From Halichondria panicea (lineage: Eukaryota > Porifera > Demospongiae > Suberitida > Halichondriidae): 64,000 nt of DNA. Below the pieces are notes generated by a model. The model did no database searches. It saw only the letters and a list, made by a program, of their open reading frames with translations, and was not told where the DNA came from. The stretch lies in assembly GCF_963675165.1 (NCBI RefSeq), contig NC_087379.1:124001-188000 (forward strand). Direction: 5' to 3'. Below, one piece after another: positions 1 through 7,841 of this stretch. Both the position numbers and the translations under genes were made by a program. Within the stretch, counting starts at the first letter, position 1, and the number at the start of each line of letters is the position of its first letter.

Positions 1-722
1 ATTGAAATTCAAAAACAAAAACATTCATATTGACCAGGAGCTTGGAATAAAAGGACTTCATCCATGTCTCACATTCTCTTAGCATTCGGACAAGGTAACA
101 GCATGCCCATGCAGAGAGTCCTTCCAGATGGATATCACCAGTTATATAGCTATCATGCACTGTACAAGCTAACTAGCTCATTAGATGAATCAATTCTAAA
201 ATTTCACTAATAACCGTCGCATAATTGGAAAAGCCTGCAGTTGAGCATGCGCTTAAAATAAAGATACGCTTATGGTCGAGTAAGCGCTAATAATCCAGTT
301 TCTACGGTAGCTTACCTAAACAGTCTTTTGTACTAAATAGAACGAGATAATATTATAACTCCAGTTAGCAATAGAACGTAGAGTACTAGTAGCAGTTTCC
401 ATGAAGGCTGCTATCATATAAAGATCACTTGTACAGTCATGTAGCATCGATTTAAGGACGCGTTATAATTTCTTTCTAATTACATGTATGCCTAAGCGCC
501 GGCCAGCAAAAAAATATTTCCAGAAAGGAATATTTGGCGCTCAATTGGAGTAAATAAAAAATTATTTTGTGGAGTTGGTTGGCACTTCTATTAGTCTAAG
601 AGTGCATGGTGCTGTAATTAGAAGATGGTACACATTGTTTCATGTACACTAGCTACACCACACTCCACCATTACCAATGGATACTCCCCTAGCAACCCCC
701 TAGCAACACCACACCCCCTCAC
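1..722. other. Non-coding flank of VPS26 block (copy 1)
   Basis: No gene seen. The same sequence, with small indels, recurs at about 46560-47284 and 55480-56232, each time next to a VPS26 exon, so it is the intron or 3' flank carried with that block. At 55.1-56.2 kb it lies between the two VPS26 exons, which makes it an intron. Confidence 0.6.
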
Positions 723-927
723 CTGCTGTTTGAAGTATCTCCTCTCGTCCTCATCCACCAACACGAGGTTGAAGTAGTAGCGGACACTGAACTTCTTGTT
801 AATGTCCCTCATAGTGGGAGTGAGGTCATAGCCTGCCAGGAACAGACGGATGGGGATGGACTCCCCCCTCACTGGAGCACCATCCATGATCTCATACTTG
901 CCCACCTGCTCATTCTCAGTGTAGATA
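723..927 (-). CDS. VPS26: VPS26-like internal exon, copy 1 (intact)
   Basis: This 205-bp exon encodes 68 residues matching the C-terminal arrestin-like lobe of VPS26, the cargo-adaptor subunit of the endosomal retromer complex. The near-invariant family stretch KYEIMDGAPVRGESIPIRLF is present, then LTPTMRDINKKFSVRYY and RRYFKQQ. An AG acceptor lies just upstream (928-929) and CAGCAG|GTGAGG is the donor. The following exon would lie left of the window; the copy at 56.2 kb shows it as a 17-residue tail. No other VPS26 coding sequence is next to it on the upstream side, where NUP210 exons follow instead, so this is an exon fragment in a duplicated block and not evidence of a whole gene. The reading frame is intact. 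Confidence 0.85.
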
Positions 928-934
928 CTAGGAG

Positions 935-937
<3 letters not shown>

Positions 938-995
<58 letters not shown>

Positions 996-1353
996 TGTGT
1001 GGGGGGGTAGAAGCTGTGTGTGTGGGGGGGGGGTAAGAGCTGTGTGTGTGTGGGGGGGGTAGAAGCTGTGTGTGTGTGTGTGTGTGTGGGGGGGGGTAGG
1101 AGCTGTGTGTGTGTGGGGGGTAGGAGCTGTGTGTGTGTGTGGGGGGGAGGGGGTAGGAGCTGCGTGTGTGTGTGTGTGGGGGGGGGTAGGAGCTGTGTGT
1201 GTGGGGGGGGGGTAAGAGCTGTGTGTGTGTGGGGGGGGTAGGAGCTGTGTGTGTGTGTGGGGGAGGTAGGAGCGTGTGTGTGTGGGGGGGGGGGGTAGGA
1301 GCGTGTGTGTGTGTGGGGGGGGGTAGGAGCGTGTGTGTGTGTGTATGTGGGGG
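938..1353. repeat. GT/G-rich minisatellite abutting the VPS26 acceptor
   Basis: A (GT) run is followed by about a dozen units of the form (GT)n, a G run, then TAGGAGCT. Read on the minus strand each unit ends in a pyrimidine/CA tract followed by AGCTCCTA, the same bases as the real VPS26 3' splice site (AGCTCCTAG). The copies at 47490-47660 and 56440-56575 have only about four or five units. Apparent long reading frames here (His-Thr or Cys-Val repeats) are artefacts of the repeat. Confidence 0.9.
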
Positions 1354-1858
1354 GCAGTTAAACCTGACAACAATCAATGAATTATTCAGTGCTAGAAAAC
1401 TGACATTTTCAATGCATAATTGTACTTATAAGCTTGACAACAGACGCGAGGTCACTCAAAGCAACTATAGAGTCCATCAACACGTACACTATATTGCAAT
1501 ACTCTGCACAGGAAACTGTAGACAATTATGTAATTACGATAACTACAGTGCAGCAAGTGTACCTGAATATTGTGATTGTTGGTCTGAGTCAATAGAGGGC
1601 AGTCTGGCATATGACCATCACTGGTCATATCGTCATGGAAACAGGCTCGGCAGGCACAAGAGATTCTGCAAGGACAAATGTAGCTGTGTATTATTTAGCA
1701 AGGAGACAATGATCCACTATCAGGAGCATGCACGTGGTGTGGCTGTACGTGCCTGGCTATAATTATCCAAACTCATGGAATGGAGTATACCTAGCGTTAT
1801 CTTGTATATATAATTATACAAGCTAAATATACAAATGTCGAGTGTGTGTGGTGTGTGT

Positions 1859-1891
<33 letters not shown>

Positions 1892-1899
1892 GGGCTGAC
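1354..1899. other. Duplicated spacer, no gene seen
   Basis: Unique-looking sequence that recurs at about 23785-24360, 47660-48250 and 56565-57110. It ends in a (GT)n tract at about 1840-1890 directly before a NUP210 splice donor. I see no coding signal on either strand. Confidence 0.6.
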
Positions 1900-2455
1900 C
1901 TCAGTGATGATAATCTTGTGGTTCATTTTGTCAAACACATTCACAGTGATGGCGTAGTCTCTACCTAGTCTCGCGAGCAGACGTGGGAGGGAGGGAACGT
2001 CTGGTAACTATTGCAGCAATTCCGTGGACCCCTGCCAGAATGTTGGCAGTGCCAATCAGATTTGTCCACATCATAGTGGGCGGGTAACACCTCGTATATT
2101 TTCCTATTATATAGCATAAAATAACCGTGAAAAGAAGGATTATTGACTCTAGCAAAGGCTAATTTTAGCATTGAACCATACCTGGCTGTGAAGGAACTCT
2201 AGGACAAGTCTGCTTGCGAGACTAGTCTCTACCCACCTCCAACATCCAGTTGTTGCCGGGGGCGATGGAGAAATCTGGAGAAGGGAGAATCATAAGAATG
2301 CACAATCAGCATTGTTTGTTTAACCCTTTGCTCACCAAGGTGATGAGGAGGGACGACGTGTATTCCAGCACTTGGTTTAGAGGCTGATGGAGTGTGTAAC
2401 ATGTCTGGAGGGTGGCTAAGAAAATGGTGACATCATCGACAAAGCCTCTAAGCAA
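1900..2455 (-). pseudogene. NUP210: NUP210-like exons (copy A), one split by a transposon
   Basis: Two exons of a nuclear pore membrane glycoprotein 210 (gp210) homologue, whose long lumenal region anchors the nuclear pore. Exon 2336-2455 contains a stretch like DVTIFLATLQ and then, in another frame, GIHVVPPHHL, so it is frameshifted. Exon 1900-2274 encodes FSIAPGNNWML followed by VFDKMNHKIIITE, which aligns with the vertebrate motif of a Pro-Gly-x-x-Trp segment followed by VFDKFSNK. Here that exon is cut by a 259-bp insertion at 1966-2224. The uninterrupted form of the same exon is at 25433-25539. Splice sites remain (acceptor CAG before 2455, donor after 1900). Non-functional as it stands. 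Confidence 0.8.
1966..2224. mobile_element. MULE-like MITE with 9-bp target duplication (copy 1)
   Basis: Termini are inverted repeats of about 20 bp (TAGTCTCGCGAGCAGAC at the left, GTCTGCTTGCGAGACTA at the right). The flanking 9-bp direct repeat GTCTCTACC occupies 1957-1965 and 2225-2233. The site is single-copy in the paralogous exon at 25.48 kb, which proves insertion. There is no coding capacity, so it is non-autonomous. A 9-bp target duplication is typical of Mutator-like elements; assigning the superfamily is an inference. Confidence 0.88.
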
Positions 2456-2528
2456 CTGCACACACAAATACAATATTAGGATACTGATGTCTTGTAGGAT
2501 GGCTTCAGTGTAGCCCACCACCAGTTCG

Positions 2529-2977
2529 GTGACCCTTGACCTCTATGGGTGGAGTCTCTGCACTGTTGTATTGGTCAGCTCCAATCAATATTGCTCTGAT
2601 GGTATGGTGATGACCTCTGACCTCCCATGCTTCCGCCTCTCCACCCGATACTCGACAAAGGACAGTACGTGGCAGATTGTACATATATCCATGGAGGGTT
2701 GTAGCATCATGTTCTCAATGACTAGTAGCTTGATGATATCAGGCTCCACCCCCTAGCTGCCACGCCTTCTCCCGTGCCTGTGTGTGTGTAGAAGGGTATG
2801 TGGTGTGGGGTATACAGTGTTGTCACGTTGTTGCCTTGGGGTACTCACCTGTTGTCATACATGCCCTGGTGATGAATCCTAAAGTGCCAGGAATAGCTGA
2901 TAGTTGAATCAGACGGTCATGTCCTTGGTCGTATCAGTGTTGACGCCCGTCACCAGCACCATGTCACCATGGAGACC
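2529..2977 (-). pseudogene. NUP210: NUP210-like exons (copy A), stops and frameshifts
   Basis: Exon 2849-2977 encodes GDMVLVTGVNT, matching the gp210 GDTILVSG segment, between a GCAG acceptor and an ACAACAG|GTGAG donor, but the frame breaks soon after. The next exon, to about 2756, encodes EPDIIKLLVIENMMLQPSMD and then a YRVERRKHGR...SEQY segment; both line up with human gp210 in order. In this copy the codon after SEQY is TGA where the other copies have TCA, an added stop. The joint to the ABCF3 fragment just above (about 3040) falls inside an intron. A pseudogene fragment. Confidence 0.75.
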
Positions 2978-3041
2978 CTGCAGCGGAGGGGATGGAGTGA
3001 GGTATGATACTAAAGGTACGACTATAACAGGAGAGACCAGA

Positions 3042-3636
3042 ATACAGCCAGCTCTGTGAGTGAGTGAGCACAGTGTGTAAGATGGTACTTGATCTACTGG
3101 GTACAGTTACCTTGCTGGTGCTTTGTCAGCGTCTATCTCCTGTAGTGGAAGGTATACCTCAGCCAGCTCATCAGAAGCGCTACACATACAGAGGGAGGGG
3201 CAGATGAAAGGTAAATAAAGTACTGAAAATAAGTGACTGAAAATATACACACAAACCATAATCATACGAATGCTCACTAGCAGTCAAACACACAGTACAC
3301 TACACACTAGGACACCTACACACTGGTAACCCTAATTATAGCTGGACACCAATTTGGTAATAAAATTCATTATTGTAATTTTACTGTACTTAAAACACCT
3401 CCCCCCACCCTTAGTATACAGACCTGCCTGCTGCTGTGTCCTTGTCCCCTGAAGCCAGTAGTTCCCCCTCTCTAGCGAGCAGCTGCACTCTCTCAGTGTC
3501 ACACTTGAGTACACTATCCAGTGCTAGTGTGTTGTCCCCGGTGACCTCTTGCTCCACGTGTAGTACACTCACACCAGCTGGTAGACGCAGCTCTCACGAC
3601 ACGCCATAGAGTGGAGGAGGGTGGACTTGCCAACAC
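3042..3636 (-). pseudogene. ABCF3: ABCF3-like exons, copy 1 (truncated)
   Basis: Pieces of an ABC-F family ATPase (GCN20/ABCF3), a soluble ribosome-associated protein with two ATPase domains. Exon 3424-3636 carries the Walker A remnant GVGKSTLL and the family stretch SVLHVEQEVTGDNTLALDSV. Exon 3111-3179 encodes a helical linker ending EIDADKAPAR. The next exon is cut off at about 3042, where the sequence jumps to NUP210 intron. The first exon has a 2-bp insertion (213 bp against 211 in the best copies), shifting the frame soon after Walker A. The broken exon order and truncation argue against a working gene. Confidence 0.8.
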
Positions 3637-3751
3637 CTGCACGTGTGTGAGGGGGTGTGGTTAGGGCAGGGGAGAGACACACATGTATCACTACAAGTAT
3701 GCTAGCTGCATGGTTAGATATCTGACACTATGTCCGGTTTAGTGTTCAACC

Positions 3752-3783
<32 letters not shown>

Positions 3784-4040
3784 AGTGTGTGTGTGTGGGT
3801 GGGAGTGTGTGTGGGTGGCATAATAATTATACGTGATCATTAATTATTTTTATTGCACTATAATTATATAATAATTATTGGACGCTGGAATTCACCGAGC
3901 AATATTAAGTCATGTTAAAATTGTTTTTAGGCCTAAATCTTTGCACCAAGCTTAATTAACTATTGACTGTAACTCAGGGTCACAGCTTGCACCAGTATCC
4001 CCCTCCCGATCCCCTACACACACACAGTAGGTACACTGAC
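3637..4040. other. Spacer with GT microsatellite, no gene seen
   Basis: Intron-like spacer between the ABCF3 exon and NUP210 exon 1, with a (GT)n/GGGTGGGA tract at about 3750-3820. Counterparts with different repeat lengths lie at 19942-20350, 31255-31698, 41656-42061 and 51379-51753. No coding signal. Confidence 0.6.
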
Positions 4041-4210
4041 CAAGAGAAGCAACCTTGAGGGGAGCTCAGAGTGAAGTTGACCTTGACTCCAGTGCTGGAG
4101 GGGACATAGGGAAGTAAAACCACCCTTACTTTAAGCTTCCCCAGAGAGCTGGCTTTATGAAGGGAGCAGACAAGTGTGAGGACCGTGGCTGCTATCAAGG
4201 CTGCCTTCAT
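4041..4210 (-). CDS. NUP210: NUP210-like first exon with signal peptide, copy 1
   Basis: The ATG at 4210 opens a 56-codon exon starting MKAALIAATVLTLVCSLHKA, a good cleavable signal peptide with a short basic n-region and a hydrophobic core. It continues VVLLPYVPSSTGVKVNFTL and ends at GCFSW before a donor (GTCAGT). Vertebrate gp210 has the same arrangement directly after its signal peptide (KVLLPF...VNFTL...GCYRW). Frame, start and donor are all intact in this copy. The next exon in protein order is not downstream; the ABCF3 fragment is there instead. The last exon of a kinase ends only 170 bp upstream. It could be transcribed, but no complete protein is encoded here. Confidence 0.8.
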
Positions 4211-4380
4211 CTTGCATGATATCTAGTATAGTTTTCAGTGAGTCCACATGGCTTTCTGATATCTCTGACCCCATATGCAACACCCCCTCATCTTGAGCAG
4301 CCCCTCCCCCACTTTGTTTGCAGAATAAGCTAACAAAATTTCTTTACACAAATTAATAATAACACACTCATGCACCAATG

Positions 4381-4610
4381 CTAAGACTCAGAGTCCAATT
4401 GTTTGATGTGGTGTAGCACAGTGTCCATGGAGGGTCTGTCCTGAGGGGAGTGAGAGACACAGGAGGTGATGAGTGGGTGGAGCTCCCTCCATACACCTTC
4501 CATACTCGATAGCAAACCAAGAAATACAGCAGCTTCAGGAAATCTGGCATTCACCACTTCACAAGCAAGCACTCCAAAACTGTACACATCATCTTTGTCC
4601 ATGCACGAGA
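4381..4610 (-). CDS. Protein kinase C-lobe terminal exon, copy 1
   Basis: Last exon of a tyrosine-kinase-like (TKL) Ser/Thr kinase. It begins after a CCCCCACAG acceptor at 4611 and encodes CMDKDDVYSFGVLACEVV (subdomain IX, DVYSFG), a WRELHPLITSC helix, and SPQDRPSM, the conserved Arg of subdomain XI, ending at a TAG. The ATP-binding half is not upstream; NUP210 exons are. A related full-length kinase lies at 13.1-15.9 kb, but there no intron precedes DVYSFG, so these exons come from a paralogue. Intact copies also lie at 20689, 32047 and 42400. Confidence 0.8.
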
Positions 4611-5365
4611 CTGTGGGGGGAGGGAAAATAGGTTCAGGAAATTGCTCACATAAACATAAATAACACAATCTACAATTAAATAGACAGTAGTGTACAACAC
4701 AGGAATAGGGACAGTACTATCCAATGAGAGGTTAATGGATTGTGAATGACACTGTACAAGCTTGATTGCGTTGTAACTATAAATGGGAAATTGCATGACC
4801 AATCTATTGAGTGAATTTCGCAATTCGTAATTGAAAAGTCGCTGTATTTTAAACCCGATAAATTATTATAGTACCAGGAGTTCATGCACTCCTGATGTAG
4901 TACAAAATGGGATCATCATAATTATACACGTATAATAATTATTATTACAAGCCATGTACAAGACTATGTAGCTGGTACCCTACACAGGTTTAGAATTTAA
5001 TATCGCATGCATGCAGGCTGCTATTCCGTGAAAATTAAATCCGCGAAAACCTTTCAACGGTCATTCTACGAAAGTTTATACCTTACCCGCTATACGGTAT
5101 ACAGTACACACTGACAGTGGTGTGCCCGGAATATCTTAATTTTTCAAACCTCCATCTCATAAATGATCCTAGTAAACTATAGGCCTTATTCTGTGGGCAC
5201 ATCTCTGAGTACAAGGGTCAGAGAATAACGAGCAAATTAGGTACACAAATAAATTCTAGAGAATGGATTACAACTTTCCCAGCAAACCTAGTGATGGATG
5301 ACTATCGACACACCCACTACTTAACTGTAACTGTTTCCACATTAACCCCTTTGAAACGTACGTAC
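4611..5365. other. Intron-like spacer with half-MITE, no gene
   Basis: Recurs at 20919-21686, 32277-33027, 42630-43386 and 52317-53065. At about 5033-5105 it ends in ACCCGCTATACGGTATA with nearby 'tacgaaag' and 'ccgcgaaaa' motifs, the terminal repeat of the element that is complete at 24114-24308; a second such end is at about 6340-6375. No reading frame of note. Confidence 0.55.
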
Positions 5366-5496
5366 CTTCCTCGTAAAAAGCCTGCACACTGAAACGTTCG
5401 GCTCCTCCCCCAACAGCAGCTCCCTCGTACGAGTTGTGGTCTCAATACGCTCAATTGAGGCTACAAATACGTCACAACGCAGTGTCTGCCCCGTGG

Positions 5497-5555
5497 CTGT
5501 GTGTGTGTGTAGGGTGGGGGGTGGGTGGGTGGGTGGGTGGGTGTGGGTGTGTGTG

Positions 5556-5598
<43 letters not shown>
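5497..5598. repeat. GT/GGGT microsatellite in NUP210 acceptor tract
   Basis: Perfect and imperfect GT/GGTG repeat directly upstream of the TGQ exon on the minus strand, so it forms the CA-rich stretch before the AG acceptor. Lengths differ in each copy: 21818-21858, 33160-33250, 43518-43682 (longest) and 53197-53275. Confidence 0.8.
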
Positions 5599-5599
<1 letters not shown>

Positions 5600-5689
5600 T
5601 AAAGTTATGGCCGTTCAACAACCCCATCAGTTTAATCAATGGTCTGAGGACTGCATGTTTACGTTGCCAAAACTTGAATTCAGTGGATC

Positions 5690-5900
5690 ATAATTATTTC
5701 AACGACTTTCTGATTTTGTGTAAGCTTAGAAAGAGACCTCAAAGTTCATTACTTCCAAAAAAACAATAAATTCTGGCGGCAACAAAATTTTAGATCGAAA
5801 AACATAATTTGAAAGGTCTCTTTCTAAGCTTTCAGAAAAAAGTATCGTGAGAGTTTTGACATTAGATAAAGTTACGGCTATTGAAAGATGTTCAACTACC
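5690..5900. repeat. Imperfect foldback repeat
   Basis: The motif GCTTAGAAAGAGACCT and its inverse AGGTCTCTTTCTAAGC occur about 110 bp apart and flank an A/T-rich core. The same sequence family appears in each unit (22000, 33420, 43850, 53450) and in the larger foldback elements near 30.5, 40.7, 50.5 and 63.5 kb. Likely an old non-autonomous element. Confidence 0.55.
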
Positions 5901-6610
5901 CCTCCCCTGCATGCTAACTCATCAATTTCAGCCATTTATTGCTAAACAGGAGATTAGAATGGAGTGTGCGTGGGAGTTGTATAATCCTCTTTATGAGCTC
6001 CTAGCAATACATATTGCATAATGTACGGTACCTCTGTTTATCAAAGTGAGCCGTGTTTTTGGTATCCATGGCTACCACTAGGGACTTCCCCTTGGTCCTA
6101 GTGGTGAGCAATCCCCTCCACCTCACAAGACCATTCAGTCACCTGATATAAAAAATGTATTACAATCTGAATTATACAACTGTCTACTACACTTTTCTTT
6201 GATGCAAATGTTCGTATGAACTGTTCTTACGTGCACTTTGTACTCTAAATATTGGTACAGCTCAGGATAGTGACGTTGAACCTATAGCGGTAGAGCAGTT
6301 TTCATTTTTGTATGATGCTCTACAATACGAAAAATACGAACATTTCTACCTCACGAAAATTACTCGCTATACGGTAATTATTATTACAAGCCATGTACAA
6401 GCCTATGTAGCTGGTACCCTACACAGGTTTAGCTCTCAACAAGCTAGCTAGCACACTCACATTCAATTGGTGCTGGTATTTGAACTCTGTTTGGGGGTCC
6501 CAGAGAATGACGAGGTGTTTGGGGGTCACTTGCACTAGGTCGTTGATCTCCACCACCTGGTGCTTGGTTATGAGGGTCGGGAGGTCATGAACCTCACCAG
6601 TGTCTAGGTG

Positions 6611-6777
6611 CTGCAAACAGTCAAGTAACTCAATGACATTATCAGGAATAATCAGAGCCGTGGGTTATAGTGAGGGCGCCCTTGTTTAGAGGGTGATTGA
6701 AGAGCAGTATTTCATTAGACGTCAGTTCTGGTGGATTGCGAAGGAGGAGAGAAAGAAAGAAATTGACACTCAGGGAG

Positions 6778-6816
<39 letters not shown>

Positions 6817-7303
6817 CGTGTGGATAAGTACAGTATGGTGTGCAGTATAATAAAGAATTACATGTACTGTGTACTAGTATACACGTTGCATGCAGTCAAC
6901 ACAATTCCACCAACCTTATGATACTGGGATACCAGACTACATTATGTTCTGGTGGTTCAATTTCAATGGTTTTATGAAGCTCTATAAAATAGCACAATCA
7001 ACCCCCACATTATGAGCAACAAAATGTCAGAAAAAGACCAGGACTGTAGTCCATGGTATTTAGCTGAAATCTGGCTATAATTATGATCAATTTTAAGCAT
7101 ACCAAATGAATGAGCTCCATTTAACATAAAAAAAGCTCCCATAACTTTCAAAAAATTGAAATCAGACTACCGAAATTCAAGTTACAGACTCTCAAAGTGG
7201 TACAGCCACCACTGTACACATGTAACTCTTATAGGAAGTTCTATCAAAGTAATGGTATGCTAAAATCAGTGGCAAAAGTTGTCCCCCTCAACAACACACT
7301 TAC
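6611..7303. other. Spacer with GT tract, no gene seen
   Basis: Holds a (GT)n at about 6780-6815 and an AT-rich segment. Counterparts: 22865-23572, 34269-34973, 44696-45147 (cut by an element) and 54294-54985. Nothing coding recognised. Confidence 0.55.
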
Positions 7304-7688
7304 TATCTGAGTCCTTGTGTTGTAGTGAGGAGGTCTGGGGGGTGCATGGGTAGAGCATTCTGATTGGACGATCACCACGTACATTGAAGTTCCAGTCCGG
7401 TGACCCTTGACCTCTGTGAGTGGAGTCTCCCCACTGTCGTATTGGTCAGCTCCAATGAATACTGCTTTGATGGCATGGTGATGACCTCTAACCTCCCATA
7501 CTTCCATCTCTCCACCCGAACTCGACAAAGGACAGTGGAAGAATGTACACATCGGTTGTAGAATCATGTTCTCAATGACTAGTAGCTTGATGATATCAGG
7601 CTCCACCCCCTGTCACGCCCTCTCCCTCAGACGGACCTTGACCTTGGCCGTACCAGTTTTGACGCCCACCACCAGCACCATGGAGACC
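7304..7688 (-). pseudogene. NUP210: NUP210-like exons (copy B)
   Basis: From 7688 downwards: VLVVGVKTGTAKVKVRL (the [20 protein letters not shown] segment), an in-frame TGA, then GVEPDIIKLLVIENM, and a shortened SSFDKG/YRVE-like part. The left part (7304-7395) encodes GTSMYVVIVQSECSTHAP before a donor. It differs wholly from the equivalent part of the copies at 2.5 and 57.4 kb, although both share GGTGACCCTTGACCTCT at the joint, so this exon may be a recombinant. Stops make it non-functional. Confidence 0.65.
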
Positions 7689-7841
7689 CTGCAGCGGAGG
7701 GGATACTAAAGGTACGACTATAACAGGAGAGACTCAGTACACACGTACACAGAGACAGCATGGGCAAAGAATTCACTGGTTTCAATTTCAATATTCATTA
7801 GCAATGTTACAATAACTCAACAATTTAATAACAAAAATAAA

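Larger units (their letters stand above)
5366..6610 (-). pseudogene. NUP210: NUP210-like internal exons (TGQ, LTT and HDLP), copy 1
   Basis: Three exons with good splice borders. Exon 5366-5496 encodes ATGQTLRCDVFVASIER and TRTRELLLGEE, like TGQVLRCD...TTRELYLED near the gp210 N-terminus. It then loses frame through a missing base (131 bp against 132 at 33.0 kb). Exon 6032-6142 encodes SLVVAMDTKN and flanking residues; the first half is in another frame, a break shared by all copies. Exon 6461-6610 encodes HDLPTLITKHQVVEINDLV and HLVILWDPQTEFKYQHQLN, matching the PVWNQQEVEIHIPITLYP...LTFPWQPKTGAYQY region. In the protein the TGQ exon should follow exon 1, yet it lies upstream of exon 1, so the gene is rearranged. 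Confidence 0.75.

Noticed and set aside
618-1373. 250-residue Pro/His/Thr-rich reading frames over the VPS26 exon
   Set aside because: The low-complexity part is the GT/G minisatellite; only the 205-bp spliced exon is VPS26.
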